DNA of 64,000 nt, taken from contig NZ_JANUGX010000009.1 of assembly GCF_024753245.1 (NCBI RefSeq), positions 1 through 64,000 on the forward strand. The letters run 5' to 3'. A program made the translations under genes and the position numbers. Positions 27,267 through 36,023 of this stretch are shown piece by piece; within the stretch, counting starts at the first letter, position 1, and every line of letters starts with the position of its first letter. Source of the DNA: Massilia norwichensis. GTDB taxonomy: Bacteria > Pseudomonadota > Gammaproteobacteria > Burkholderiales > Burkholderiaceae_D. Below the pieces are notes generated by a model, which had not been told where the DNA came from, ran no database searches, and saw only the letters and a list, made by a program, of their open reading frames with translations.

Positions 27267-30119
27267 ATGATCGATACCGAATTCAGAAACTCATTCAAGC
27301 TCTCCCTATACAGCTCCCTAGTCCTGGCCGCAACGAGCGCGTTTGGCGCGACGCCGACGATCCAGGGCCAGTCGGGTTATGTCAACATGCCGAGTGCATG
27401 GGTGGAGCCGGACGGCACCTTCAGCACCGGCTATGGGTACGACAGCCCCTACGGCAGCACGTGGGTCTCGGCGACCTTCCTGCCCTTCCTCCAGTTGACG
27501 GGACGTTATGTGTCGATCACGGGAACGCCTGCGTTCTCGTCAATTGACGATCCTGAGTACGGCAAGGGCTATGGGCGCTTCAAGGACAAGGTCTTCGATG
27601 CCAAGCTCAACGTCTGGAAAGAATCGGACTGGATGCCGGCGATTTCCGTCGGCGCGACCGACCTGCTCGGTACCGAGCTGTTCAAGGGCCAGTACATCGT
27701 CGCGTCCAAGATCTTTGGCTCGGCAAGGAATTTTGAGGCCAGTATCGGCTACGGACGAAGGCGTCCAAACGGACTCTTCGCTGGCGCACGCTGGGTACCT
27801 ACCTCGCTACCACACTGGGCAGTAGTGGCCGAATACGACGCCAATAACTATAAGAACGACTATAGCGCAGCAAGCACTGGCGCCGCGTCCCGCGAAAAAG
27901 GCCTGGCCGCCGGCCTCGAATACCGCTGGGGCTGGCTAGGCGCCCAAGTCGCCCGCCACCGCGACCACTTCAGCGCCAACGCATTCGTCAGCATCCCGTT
28001 CGGCGAGCGTGAATTCATTCCCAAGCTCTACGAGCCGGCACCCTTCGATCCGAAGAAAGCCCCGCCGCGCGCCACCGCCGCCGAGTGGCAGCAGGACGGC
28101 AGCCGCGGCGCAGCGCTCGCCGAGGCGCTAGTCAAGCAGGACTTCAAGAACGTGCGCGTCGAACTCGACAGTAACGTCCTGAAGCTCACGCTGACCAACA
28201 ACCGGATTTCGAACATGGGCCGCGCCATCGGCCGGGCGGCGCGTACCGCGCTCGCGTTCGCGCCGGAAGGCACGCGCGCAATCCACGTCACCTATACCAA
28301 GCTGGAACAGCCAATTGCGACCTACGAGTTCCAGGACCTGCCGCGTCTCACCGATTACCTGACCGGCCTGGCCGACCGCGAGTCCTTCCTGCAGACCGTG
28401 GCCGTGCGTTACGCGACCCCGGCCGACCGCATCGACGACCAGCAGGGCCTGCTCGCCGCGGTGCGCGAGGAAGGCAAGGGACTGGCGGTGCAGGTGGGCC
28501 AGGACGGCAACATCGTCCAGGTGGTGTCCGAAGACCGCGAAGCGAACCGCTTCAAGACGATTCCCAAGATCTCGTTCTTCTTCAACGACCCGAGCGGCGC
28601 GCTGCGCTACGAAGTGGCGGCCGCCACCAACTACGACCGCCGCCTGGGCCAGGGTACTTACCTGAACAGCGCGTTCAAGCTGAACATTCTGGAAAACGTC
28701 TCGGGCGTCACGCAAAAGTCGAACAGCCTGCTGCCGCATGTGCGCACCGACATCGCCGAGTACAAGCGCGGCAGCCGCCTGAAGCTCAACCGCCTGCTGC
28801 TCAACCAGTACCTGACGCTCGACGAGCGCCTGTACGCGCGCGCTTCCGCCGGCTTCTATGAAGAGATGTACCGTGGCGTCGGCGGCCAGATCCTGTACCT
28901 GCCAAAGGACAGCCGCTGGGCGGCCGACATCAGCGTCGACGCCCTACAGCAGCGCGGTTACAGAGGCTGGTTCGACAAGCTCGATTACAAGACCGTCACC
29001 GCGCTCGGCGCGCTGCACTACAAGCTCCCGTACGACATCACGGCGACGGCGCGGGCAGGGCGCTTCCTGGCGCGCGACAACGGCGTGCGCGTCGAATTCA
29101 AGCGCCGCTTCCAGTCCGGTGTCGAGATCGGTGCCTGGTACACGAAAACCAACGGCAAGGACATCACCAACCCAGGCACGCCGGCCAATCCCTACAACGA
29201 CAAGGGCGTCTTCCTGTCGGTCCCGCTGAACATCATGCTGCCGTCGGATACCCAGGCAACGGCCGGTATTGGCTTGTCCCCTTGGACCCGCGACGTCGGC
29301 CAGATGGTCGCCAGCCCCGGCGACCTGTACGACCTGTTCGAGCAGCCGCGCCGCGACCTGACGACCTACGACGGTCTCGGCAATTTTGCCGAGCGCCGCG
29401 ACGAGCAGAACCTGCCGGCGGTGAACCCGCCGGTGCGTCCGATGCCCAACATGTGGCCGATCTTCCGCTATCGCTTGGAACAGTCGTTCTCGAACACGCC
29501 GACCCTGCCGCAATGGGCCAACGGCACGCTGCTGGGCGGCGCTGCGATTCTCGGCGGCGCACTGCTCGACAAGCCCTTCGACCGCTTCATGGAAAAGCGC
29601 GACGGTACGCGCGCCGCACGCGCCTGGAACAACGTCGGCAAGGCCATGCCGGTGCTGCTGACCGGCGCCGCCGCGGGCGCGGTTGCGCTCGGCGACGCGC
29701 GCCTGCAGAACATGGGCATCATCTCGCTCGAGTCGATCGCCGGCGCGGCCGCCGTGTCGATCGCCACCAAGCGCATCGTCGGCCGCGCGCGCCCGAACGA
29801 AGGCCTGGGACCGTGGAGCCGGACCTCGGACCGCTCGAACGCCTCCTTCCCGTCGAATCACAGCACGATCGCGTTCGCGGCGGTGACGCCGTTCGCGCAG
29901 GAATACGACGCGCCATGGCTGTACGGCCTGGCCGCCGCCAGCTCCATGGGCCGCGCCGCAGGCCGTCAGCACTGGGTATCCGACGTGGTGGCCGGCGGCG
30001 TGCTTGGTTATGCGATGGGCAGCTGGCTGTGGCAGAGCCAGCGCAATAACACGGGTTCGAGCTTTGCCGTGGCGCCGGGACCGAAGTCGGTCAGCGTGGC
30101 CTGGAGCGGCAGCTACTGA
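27267..30119 (+). CDS. YjbH/GfcD-type outer membrane protein fused to PAP2 phosphatase
   Basis: This 950-residue exported protein has a signal peptide ending near SAFGA. The YjbH/GfcD exopolysaccharide domain follows (about 28-700), recognisable from GQSGYVNMPSAWVEPDGTFSTGY, GATDLLGTELFKGQYIVASK and beta-barrel strands to about 690. The C-terminal 190 residues are a PAP2 acid phosphatase with all three motifs: KRIVGRARP (about 834-842), PSNHS (about 861) and GRAAGRQHWVSDVVAG (about 894-909). YjbH proteins support export of group 4 capsule-like polymers; PAP2 enzymes dephosphorylate lipid phosphates such as undecaprenyl pyrophosphate. The fusion suggests a link between polymer export and carrier or lipid turnover, but this is inference. 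ATG 27267 is chosen over TTG 27252 because it directly precedes the signal peptide. Confidence 0.82.
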   Translation: MIDTEFRNSFKLSLYSSLVLAATSAFGATPTIQGQSGYVNMPSAWVEPDGTFSTGYGYDSPYGSTWVSATFLPFLQLTGRYVSITGTPAFSSIDDPEYGKGYGRFKDKVFDAKLNVWKESDWMPAISVGATDLLGTELFKGQYIVASKIFGSARNFEASIGYGRRRPNGLFAGARWVPTSLPHWAVVAEYDANNYKNDYSAASTGAASREKGLAAGLEYRWGWLGAQVARHRDHFSANAFVSIPFGEREFIPKLYEPAPFDPKKAPPRATAAEWQQDGSRGAALAEALVKQDFKNVRVELDSNVLKLTLTNNRISNMGRAIGRAARTALAFAPEGTRAIHVTYTKLEQPIATYEFQDLPRLTDYLTGLADRESFLQTVAVRYATPADRIDDQQGLLAAVREEGKGLAVQVGQDGNIVQVVSEDREANRFKTIPKISFFFNDPSGALRYEVAAATNYDRRLGQGTYLNSAFKLNILENVSGVTQKSNSLLPHVRTDIAEYKRGSRLKLNRLLLNQYLTLDERLYARASAGFYEEMYRGVGGQILYLPKDSRWAADISVDALQQRGYRGWFDKLDYKTVTALGALHYKLPYDITATARAGRFLARDNGVRVEFKRRFQSGVEIGAWYTKTNGKDITNPGTPANPYNDKGVFLSVPLNIMLPSDTQATAGIGLSPWTRDVGQMVASPGDLYDLFEQPRRDLTTYDGLGNFAERRDEQNLPAVNPPVRPMPNMWPIFRYRLEQSFSNTPTLPQWANGTLLGGAAILGGALLDKPFDRFMEKRDGTRAARAWNNVGKAMPVLLTGAAAGAVALGDARLQNMGIISLESIAGAAAVSIATKRIVGRARPNEGLGPWSRTSDRSNASFPSNHSTIAFAAVTPFAQEYDAPWLYGLAAASSMGRAAGRQHWVSDVVAGGVLGYAMGSWLWQSQRNNTGSSFAVAPGPKSVSVAWSGSY

Positions 30120-30160
30120 CAGCGCGAGGGTGGCGCGTACAATACGGCCCATGTACGCGC
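30117..30160 (+). promoter_or_regulatory. Candidate promoter overlapped by a palindrome, upstream of rfbB
   Basis: A 9-bp perfect inverted repeat GCGCGTACA/TGTACGCGC (30133-30141 and 30152-30160) lies 20 bases before the rfbB start. A TACAAT hexamer (30138-30143) overlaps its left arm and CTGACA is at 30117-30122, giving a short 15-base spacer. It could be an operator over a promoter or just an RNA hairpin. Confidence 0.3.
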
Positions 30161-30179
30161 ATACAGGAACACCCCACCC

Positions 30180-31238
30180 ATGATCTTGACGACCGGCGGC
30201 GCCGGCTTCATCGGCAGTCATTTTGTGCTGGACTGGCTCGCCCGCTCGGACGAGCCGGTGCTCAACCTCGACAAGCTGACCTATGCCGGCAATCTCGAGA
30301 ACCTGGCCGGCCTGCGCGGCGACTCCCGTCACGTCTTCGTGCAGGGCGATATCGGCAATGCGGCGCAGGTAGCGCGGCTGTTGGCCGAGCACCGGCCCCG
30401 CGCGGTCGTCAACTTCGCCGCCGAAAGTCACGTCGACCGCAGCATCTACGGTCCGGAAGACTTCATCCAGACCAATATCGTCGGCACCTTCCGCCTGCTC
30501 GAAGCGGTGCTTGGGTACTGGAGCGGCTTGCCGGCTGCTGAGCAGGCTGCCTTCCGCTTCCTGCATGTCTCCACTGATGAGGTCTATGGCTCGCTGGGCA
30601 GCACCGAGCCGGCCTTCCAGGAAACGAGGCGCTACGAACCCAACAGCCCGTACTCGGCCAGCAAGGCAGCCAGCGATCACCTGGTGCGCGCCTGGCACCA
30701 TACCTATGGGCTGCCGGTGCTGACGACGAACTGCTCGAACAATTATGGGCCGTATCAGTTCCCGGAAAAGCTGATCCCGCTGTGCATCCACAACGCGCTG
30801 GCCGGCAAGCGCTTGCCGGTCTACGGCGACGGCCAGCAACGGCGCGACTGGCTATACGTGGGCGACCACTGCGCTGCGATCCGGCGCGTGCTCGAAGCAG
30901 GCCGGCTCGGCGAGGTCTACAACGTCGGCGGCTGGAGCGAAAAGGCGAATCTCGAGGTCGTGACGACGCTCTGCGATATGCTCGACGCCATGCGCCCGCG
31001 CGCCGACGGCTGCTCCCGCCGTGAACAGATCGCTTTCGTGGCCGACCGCCCCGGCCACGACCGCCGCTACGCGATCGACGCCGGCAAGCTGGAGCGCGAG
31101 CTGGGCTGGAAACCGCTTGAAAGCTTCGAGAGCGGTCTTCGCAAAACGGTGCGCTGGTATCTCGATAACGAAGCGTGGGTGAAGCACGTGAGCACGGGCG
31201 CTTACCGCGACTGGGCAGGCAAGCAATACGGAGAGTGA
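30180..31238 (+). CDS. rfbB: dTDP-glucose 4,6-dehydratase
   Basis: RmlB converts dTDP-glucose to dTDP-4-keto-6-deoxyglucose, the second step of dTDP-L-rhamnose synthesis. The 352-residue protein has [11 protein letters not shown] at the N-terminus, [11 protein letters not shown], the catalytic STDEVYG with D133 and E134, and [10 protein letters not shown] with Y158 and K162. [18 protein letters not shown] is also diagnostic. It heads the B-D-A-C rhamnose operon, with the next gene starting directly after its stop. It is about 60 bases downstream of the YjbH-PAP2 gene, with a palindrome in the gap. Confidence 0.95.
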   Translation: MILTTGGAGFIGSHFVLDWLARSDEPVLNLDKLTYAGNLENLAGLRGDSRHVFVQGDIGNAAQVARLLAEHRPRAVVNFAAESHVDRSIYGPEDFIQTNIVGTFRLLEAVLGYWSGLPAAEQAAFRFLHVSTDEVYGSLGSTEPAFQETRRYEPNSPYSASKAASDHLVRAWHHTYGLPVLTTNCSNNYGPYQFPEKLIPLCIHNALAGKRLPVYGDGQQRRDWLYVGDHCAAIRRVLEAGRLGEVYNVGGWSEKANLEVVTTLCDMLDAMRPRADGCSRREQIAFVADRPGHDRRYAIDAGKLERELGWKPLESFESGLRKTVRWYLDNEAWVKHVSTGAYRDWAGKQYGE

Positions 31239-32144
31239 ATGAAGATTTTGTTGACGGGGAAGGACGGGCAGGTCGGCTTCGAGCTGGTGCGGGCGCTGGC
31301 GCCGCTGGGCGAGGTCCTGGCTGTCGGCCGCGCGGATTGCGACCTGGGCGACACCGAAGCGCTGCGCGTGCTGGTACGCACGGCCGCGCCGGATATCATC
31401 GTCAATGCCGCGGCTTACACCGCCGTCGACAAGGCTGAAGCTGAAAGTGACCTCGCTTTTGCCGTCAATGCCCGCGCGCCCGGCATATTGGGCGAAGAAG
31501 CTGCGCGCCTCCGGGCAATGGCGATCCACTACTCGACCGACTATGTGTTCGATGGCGCTGGCCACGCGCCCTGGACCGAAGCAGACGCGCCGCAGCCGCA
31601 AAACGTGTATGGCCGTAGTAAGCTCGCCGGCGAGCGCGCACTGGCTGAAGCGTGTCCGCGCCACGCGATCCTGCGCACCAGCTGGGTGCTGGGCAGCCAT
31701 GGGGGAAACTTCGCGAAGACCATGCTGCGCCTGGCCGCCGAGCGCGATCGCCTGAACGTCGTGGACGACCAGGTCGGCGCTCCGACATCCGCCGCGCTGC
31801 TGGCCGACCTGACGGCCCACCTGATCCGCCAGTTTGCGCGCGAAGGCGCGAACGCTTTCCCCTACGGGACCTATCATGTTGCGGCGGCAGGGGAAACCAG
31901 CTGGTGTGCCTACGCCCGCTTCGTGCTCGAGGCAGCGCAGCAGGCAGGGTGCCAGTTGCGTGCCAGACCGGATGCGCTGCTGCCGGTGACAAGCGCGGCA
32001 TATTCGGCTGTTGCCAGGCGCCCGGCCAATTCCCGGCTCGACACCAGTCTTTTCCGCCAGACCTTCGGCTTGCGCCTGCCGCCCTGGCAGGACGGCGTGC
32101 GGGAGGTCTTACGGCATCTTCTTCGGAGCGAAAGCGATGCTTGA
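31239..32144 (+). CDS. rfbD: dTDP-4-dehydrorhamnose reductase
   Basis: RmlD performs the last, NAD(P)H-dependent step to dTDP-L-rhamnose. The 301-residue SDR protein starts [17 protein letters not shown] with the nucleotide-binding glycine motif. It shows [25 protein letters not shown] and [11 protein letters not shown] with the catalytic YxxxK. The C-terminal third ([23 protein letters not shown]) is typical of the substrate-binding part. It begins immediately after the rfbB stop and overlaps the rfbA start by eight bases, so expression of the four genes is coupled. Confidence 0.95.
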   Translation: MKILLTGKDGQVGFELVRALAPLGEVLAVGRADCDLGDTEALRVLVRTAAPDIIVNAAAYTAVDKAEAESDLAFAVNARAPGILGEEAARLRAMAIHYSTDYVFDGAGHAPWTEADAPQPQNVYGRSKLAGERALAEACPRHAILRTSWVLGSHGGNFAKTMLRLAAERDRLNVVDDQVGAPTSAALLADLTAHLIRQFAREGANAFPYGTYHVAAAGETSWCAYARFVLEAAQQAGCQLRARPDALLPVTSAAYSAVARRPANSRLDTSLFRQTFGLRLPPWQDGVREVLRHLLRSESDA

Positions 32145-33021
32145 GCCCAAGCGAAAAGGGATGATCCTGGCAGGCGGGTCCGGCACCCGGCTGTATCCGG
32201 CAACCCAGGCGGTCAGCAAGCAGCTGATGCCGGTCTACGACAAGCCGATGGTGTACTACCCGCTCAGCACCCTGATGCTGAGTGGGATCCGTGACGTCCT
32301 CGTCATTACCACGCCCCAGGACGCGGCACGCTTCAGCGAGCTGCTCGGCGACGGCGGCCAGTGGGGGATGAGCATCCAGTATGCGGTCCAGCCCTCGCCG
32401 GACGGCCTGGCCCAGGCATTCGTCATCGGCCGCGACTTCATCGGCGACCATCCCTGCGCGCTCATCCTTGGCGATAACATCTTCTATGGCCATGAACTGG
32501 CAGCTCACTTGAAACGCGCCAATGCGCGGGTCGACGGCGCAACCGTGTTCGCCTACCACGTGCACGAGCCGGAGCGCTACGGCGTGATCGAATTCGACGG
32601 CGAGCGCCGCGTGCTCAGCATTGAGGAAAAACCGAGGGTACCGAAGTCGAACTTTGCGCTGACCGGGCTATACTTCTGCGACAAGAACGCCGCCAGCATC
32701 GCCGCCGACATCAAACCTTCCGCACGGGGCGAACTGGAAATCACGGATGTCATCCAGACCTATCTCGAGCAGGGTGAGTTGAATGTCGAGATCATGGGTC
32801 GCGGCCTGGCCTGGCTCGATACCGGCACCCACGACAGCCTGCTCGAGGCGGCCAGTTTCATCGCCACCTTGCAGAAGCGTCAGGGCCTGCAGGTCTCCTG
32901 TCCCGAAGAAATCGCGTACCGACAGGGCTGGATCGGTGCTGCAGAGCTCGAACGGCTGGCCACACCCTTGTCGAAGAACGCCTACGGGGATTATCTTTTG
33001 AAGTTATTGAAATCTTTTTGA
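32137..33021 (+). CDS. rfbA: Glucose-1-phosphate thymidylyltransferase
   Basis: RmlA makes dTDP-glucose from dTTP and glucose-1-phosphate and is the committing step of the pathway. The 294-residue protein has the nucleotidyltransferase signature [11 protein letters not shown] near residue 14, then [32 protein letters not shown] and a conserved tail [20 protein letters not shown]. The frame is open from 32011 inside rfbD, but ATG 32137 gives the family N-terminus. It overlaps rfbD by eight bases and is followed by rfbC after 16 bases. Confidence 0.95.
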   Translation: MLEPKRKGMILAGGSGTRLYPATQAVSKQLMPVYDKPMVYYPLSTLMLSGIRDVLVITTPQDAARFSELLGDGGQWGMSIQYAVQPSPDGLAQAFVIGRDFIGDHPCALILGDNIFYGHELAAHLKRANARVDGATVFAYHVHEPERYGVIEFDGERRVLSIEEKPRVPKSNFALTGLYFCDKNAASIAADIKPSARGELEITDVIQTYLEQGELNVEIMGRGLAWLDTGTHDSLLEAASFIATLQKRQGLQVSCPEEIAYRQGWIGAAELERLATPLSKNAYGDYLLKLLKSF

Positions 33022-33037
33022 AACCCGATACCGAAAT

Positions 33038-33589
33038 ATGCCCTACACCGTAACACCTACTGCGATCCCCGATGTACTGCTATTGGAACCGAAAGTTTTC
33101 AGCGATGACCGTGGTTATTTTTTCGAAAGCTACAGCGCACGCAACTTTCAGGAGGCGACCGGCTTGCAGATCGAATTCGTGCAGGATAATCACAGCGTGT
33201 CCCGAAAAGGTGTTTTGCGCGGCTTGCATTATCAGATCCAGCATCCGCAAGGAAAGCTGTTGAGAGTAACGCAGGGAAGCGTATTCGATGTGGCAGTCGA
33301 CCTACGCAAGTCTTCACCCACCTTTGGCCGCTGGGTAGGTGTGATGCTCAGCGCGGAAAACCGCAGGCAGCTGTGGATACCGCCTGGTTTCGCGCATGGC
33401 CTGTTGGCCCTGAGCGACACCGCCGAAGTCCTCTACAAAATTACCGATTACTGGTATCCAGAGCACGAGCGCACTTTGCTGTGGAATGACCCGGAGCTGG
33501 GCATTGCCTGGCCCATCACAGGTGCGCCGCAGTTGGCTGTAAAGGACGTGGAAGGTAAGAGTTTCCGCGAAACAGACGTGTTCGCATAA
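33038..33589 (+). CDS. rfbC: dTDP-4-dehydrorhamnose 3,5-epimerase
   Basis: RmlC is the double epimerase of dTDP-L-rhamnose synthesis. The 183-residue cupin protein has the catalytic His in KGVLRGLHYQIQHPQGKL and the conserved Tyr in KITDYWYPEHERTLLWNDP. FDVAVDLRKSSPTFGRWVG and IPPGFAHGLLALSD are also family hallmarks. Length and order agree with standard RmlC. It is the last gene of the rhamnose operon and is followed within three bases by a hairpin terminator. Confidence 0.95.
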   Translation: MPYTVTPTAIPDVLLLEPKVFSDDRGYFFESYSARNFQEATGLQIEFVQDNHSVSRKGVLRGLHYQIQHPQGKLLRVTQGSVFDVAVDLRKSSPTFGRWVGVMLSAENRRQLWIPPGFAHGLLALSDTAEVLYKITDYWYPEHERTLLWNDPELGIAWPITGAPQLAVKDVEGKSFRETDVFA

Positions 33590-33591
33590 GC

Positions 33592-33618
33592 AATCGGCCG
33601 CATCAGCGGCCGATTTTG
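33592..33618 (+). terminator. Intrinsic terminator after rfbC
   Basis: A 10-bp perfect stem AATCGGCCGC/GCGGCCGATT (33592-33601 and 33606-33615) with loop ATCA is followed by TTG. The stem itself ends in A/T pairs, so it can also serve the converging minus-strand gene. Confidence 0.8.
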
Positions 33619-33659
33619 CAACCAACACCGGGGCGCGCAAGGCGTCCCGCCACGCACAA

Positions 33660-33959
33660 TTAGTGGTGGGTAGTGGTCGAGTGGTTGGTGGTCGAGTCGT
33701 TGTCCGAAGCGGCAACAGCGACAGCCGCAACAGCGGCGCCGACAGCAACCAGAGTACCGGTCGACAGGCCAGCGACGGCGCCGGTGCCGAAGAAGCCGCC
33801 CGAGGTAGCAGCGCCAGCGGCGGTGCCGGTGGTGCCAGCGGCGCTAGCGGTTTGGCCAGCAGCGGCGTTACCTGCGTTCGAAGCAGCAGCGGTTTCTTGT
33901 GCCAGCACCGGTGCCGACAGCAGGCTCAGGATTGCGCCAGTGGCGATGATCTTTTTCAT
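33660..33959 (-). CDS. Small exported GfcA/YjbE-like protein, copy 1
   Basis: This 99-residue protein has a signal peptide (MKKIIATGAILSLLSAPVLAQ), an Ala/Gly/Thr-rich middle, a hydrophobic Gly/Ala/Val helix (VAVGAAVAAVAVAASD) and a polar tail ending STTTHH. The same order (signal, Ala/Thr-rich stretch, Val/Ala helix, D-rich turn, Thr-rich tail) is seen in E. coli GfcA and YjbE, which are encoded beside YjbH/GfcD genes. Low complexity makes formal homology hard to prove. AAGGA five bases before ATG 33959 fixes the start, not the upstream ATG of the open frame. The second copy lies just upstream on the same strand. Confidence 0.7.
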   Translation of the reverse strand: MKKIIATGAILSLLSAPVLAQETAAASNAGNAAAGQTASAAGTTGTAAGAATSGGFFGTGAVAGLSTGTLVAVGAAVAAVAVAASDNDSTTNHSTTTHH

Positions 33960-34120
33960 GATAGTCCTTAGTTTCAAATAGGGGCGATGCAGCAATACTT
34001 TGTTGCCAAGCGATTATAGCAACTATATGTTGCCTTGCTTCATTAAAAGCTGGCTTGTCCGGTAACTGTCTGCAAAAAAGTGTGCTTAATTTTCCACTTA
34101 GCGGTCCGGGACCTGCCGTA

Positions 34121-34154
34121 AAAAAGCGGCCCTCATGCTTGCGGGCCGCTTTTA
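34121..34154 (-). terminator. Intrinsic terminator after small gene copy 2
   Basis: An 11-bp stem AAAAGCGGCCC/GGGCCGCTTTT (34122-34132 and 34143-34153) gives, on the minus strand, a hairpin followed by six T residues. It separates the two small GfcA-like genes, so each has its own transcript or copy 2 partly reads into copy 1. Confidence 0.85.
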
Positions 34155-34201
34155 TTAACCAGAACACAAGGCTGGGGCACTACTAATGTCCCGCCATTCG
34201 A

Positions 34202-34498
34202 TCAATGGTGGGTGGTGGTCGCGTGGCTAACGGTGGTGGAGTCGTCCGACGCTGCAACGGCAACGAGGGCAACTGCAGAGCCGATAGCAACTGCGGTAGC
34301 GGTCGACACGCCGGCAACGGTGCCGCCGGTCAGGAAGCCACCGGACGTACCCGTCGATGCAGCGCCGGTCGATGCGGTGCCAGTCTGGGCAGCAGCAGTG
34401 TTACCTGCGTTCGAAGCAGCCGAACCCGCAGTGTCTTGTGCCAGGGCCTGTGCCGACAGCAGAGCCAGGATTGCGCCGGTAACCATAATCTTCTTCAT
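34202..34498 (-). CDS. Small exported GfcA/YjbE-like protein, copy 2
   Basis: This 98-residue paralogue of the gene at 33660 shares the signal peptide (MKKIMVTGAILALLSAQALAQ), the Ser/Thr/Ala/Gly-rich middle with TGTASTGAASTGTSGG, the hydrophobic segment (AVAIGSAVALVAVAASD) and the tail ATTTHH. AAAGG six bases upstream favours ATG 34498 over the in-frame ATG at 34504. The function is not known; by analogy with GfcA/YjbE it may assist secretion or surface retention of polysaccharide. It is divergent from flhB, with 250 bases between. Confidence 0.7.
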   Translation of the reverse strand: MKKIMVTGAILALLSAQALAQDTAGSAASNAGNTAAAQTGTASTGAASTGTSGGFLTGGTVAGVSTATAVAIGSAVALVAVAASDDSTTVSHATTTHH

Positions 34499-34748
34499 GT
34501 TCATCCTTTAGTCAGAAAAATTTGCAACAGGAATGTGAATATTCTAACACTTGTCCGTAACACATCAGTGTACAGTAATTGTTGCTGAGAATTCTCACGC
34601 TTTTTAACCTTCCCGTTCACCCGGGAACGAAAAGGCCGGTCTTTCCCCGCCTGTTCAATCTATAGCCTCAGGGCAACATCTGGAATAATCCCATCCTGAT
34701 CAAAGCCGGTTGCGCAGCCGGCCCAACAGGAGCAGAAGCGGGAACAGC

Positions 34749-35909
34749 ATGGCAGAAGCAAGCAACGCAGAGAAGACTGAACCAGCGTCAGCCAAACGGC
34801 TGAGCGACGCACGGAAGAACGGCGACATTCCCCGCTCGCGCGAAGTCGCCACCTTCACGGTGCTGATGACTGCCGGTGCCGGTTTGTGGATGCTGGGCGG
34901 CGGCGTCGTCGACAAGCTGTCCACCACGCTGCAGCGCGGCCTGTCGCTCGATCGCGAGCAGATCTACAACCCGAACGTCCTCATCGAACGCGTCACCGCC
35001 GACATCGGCGCCGTGATCCTGGCCTGCCTGCCGCTGGCGCTGGCCATCATGCTGGTCGCCGTGGTGTCGCCGCTGCTGATCGGTGGCTGGAATTTCACTG
35101 CCAAATCCTTCATGCCGAATTTCGCCAAGCTCAATCCCATGAATGGCATTGGCAACATGGTCTCGACCAATGCGCTGGTCGAACTCCTGAAAGCCGTCGC
35201 CAAGACCCTGCTGGTCGGCGCCGTCGCCTGGTATGTGGTGATGAGCGAGAAGGATGCCGTGATCGGCCTGGCGGTCGAACCGCTCGGCACCGCCACCGCC
35301 CACCTGGGCGGCCTGATCGCGCGCGCCTTCATGATCATGGTCGCTTCGCTGGGTGCGATCGCCTTGCTGGACGGCCCGTACCAGAAATGGCACTACGCCA
35401 ACAAGCTGAAGATGACGCGCCAGGAAGTGATCCAGGAATCGAAGGAATCGGACGGCAACCCGCAGATCAAGGGCAAGATCCGCCAGATGCAACGCGAGAT
35501 GGCACGCAAGCGCATGATGAGCAACGTGCCGACTGCCGACGTGGTCGTGACCAACCCGACCCACTTCGCGGTGGCGCTGAAATACGCCGATGGCCAGAAG
35601 GGCGCGCCGAAGGTGGTTGCCAAGGGTACCGACGAAGTCGCGGCCAAGATCCGCGAGATCGCCAAGGAAAACAAGGTCGTGCTGCTGGAAGCGCCGGCCC
35701 TGGCCCGTGCGCTGTACAAGCACACCGACATCGACGACGAGATTCCGGAAGCCCTGTTCTCGGCGGTGGCCGAAGTGCTGGCCTATGTCTACCAGCTGCG
35801 CGCCTATACCAAGGGCAGTAGCGACCACTATCCGGACCGTCCGAACAAGCTGCCGGTGCCGCCGGAGATGGACCCGTTCAATCCGGCCTCCCAAAAGCAG
35901 CAGACATGA
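34749..35909 (+). CDS. flhB: Flagellar export apparatus protein FlhB
   Basis: FlhB is the substrate-specificity switch of the flagellar type III export gate. The 386-residue inner-membrane protein has four hydrophobic helices (about 30-210) and a cytoplasmic domain with the autocleavage motif NPTH at 269-272, the same number as in E. coli. The N-terminus TEPASAKRLSDARKNGDIPRSREV is classical. GCGGGAAC before ATG 34749 is the ribosome site; the longer frame from 34710 is excluded because it lacks one. The C-terminal tail is Pro-rich. It opens the flagellar block; a REP-like repeat sits between it and flhA. Confidence 0.97.
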   Translation: MAEASNAEKTEPASAKRLSDARKNGDIPRSREVATFTVLMTAGAGLWMLGGGVVDKLSTTLQRGLSLDREQIYNPNVLIERVTADIGAVILACLPLALAIMLVAVVSPLLIGGWNFTAKSFMPNFAKLNPMNGIGNMVSTNALVELLKAVAKTLLVGAVAWYVVMSEKDAVIGLAVEPLGTATAHLGGLIARAFMIMVASLGAIALLDGPYQKWHYANKLKMTRQEVIQESKESDGNPQIKGKIRQMQREMARKRMMSNVPTADVVVTNPTHFAVALKYADGQKGAPKVVAKGTDEVAAKIREIAKENKVVLLEAPALARALYKHTDIDDEIPEALFSAVAEVLAYVYQLRAYTKGSSDHYPDRPNKLPVPPEMDPFNPASQKQQT

Positions 35910-35916
35910 CGTGGCG

Positions 35917-35989
35917 TGGGCACAGGGTGCCCAGCCTGCGAAACACGGTAGGGTGGGGTAATGCGAAGCATTACGAACGTGCCCACCAA
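35917..35989 (+). repeat. REP-like palindromes (family B) between flhB and flhA
   Basis: Two palindromes lie in the short flhB-flhA gap: TGGGCAC/GTGCCCA (35917-35923, 35927-35933) and GTAATGC/GCATTAC (35958-35964, 35968-35974), the latter flanked by GGTAGGGTGGGG and GTGCCCACC. A related perfect palindrome directly follows motD at 42881. They resemble dispersed extragenic repeats and may stabilise the transcript or reduce readthrough. Confidence 0.55.
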
Positions 35990-36023
35990 GCGAACAAATG
36001 AAGAAGCAATCAAGGAATCAAGA

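Noticed and set aside
34505..34748. Promoter before flhB
   Set aside because: Several weak -10-like hexamers are present but none pairs with a reasonable -35 at 16-18 bases, so no site was listed.
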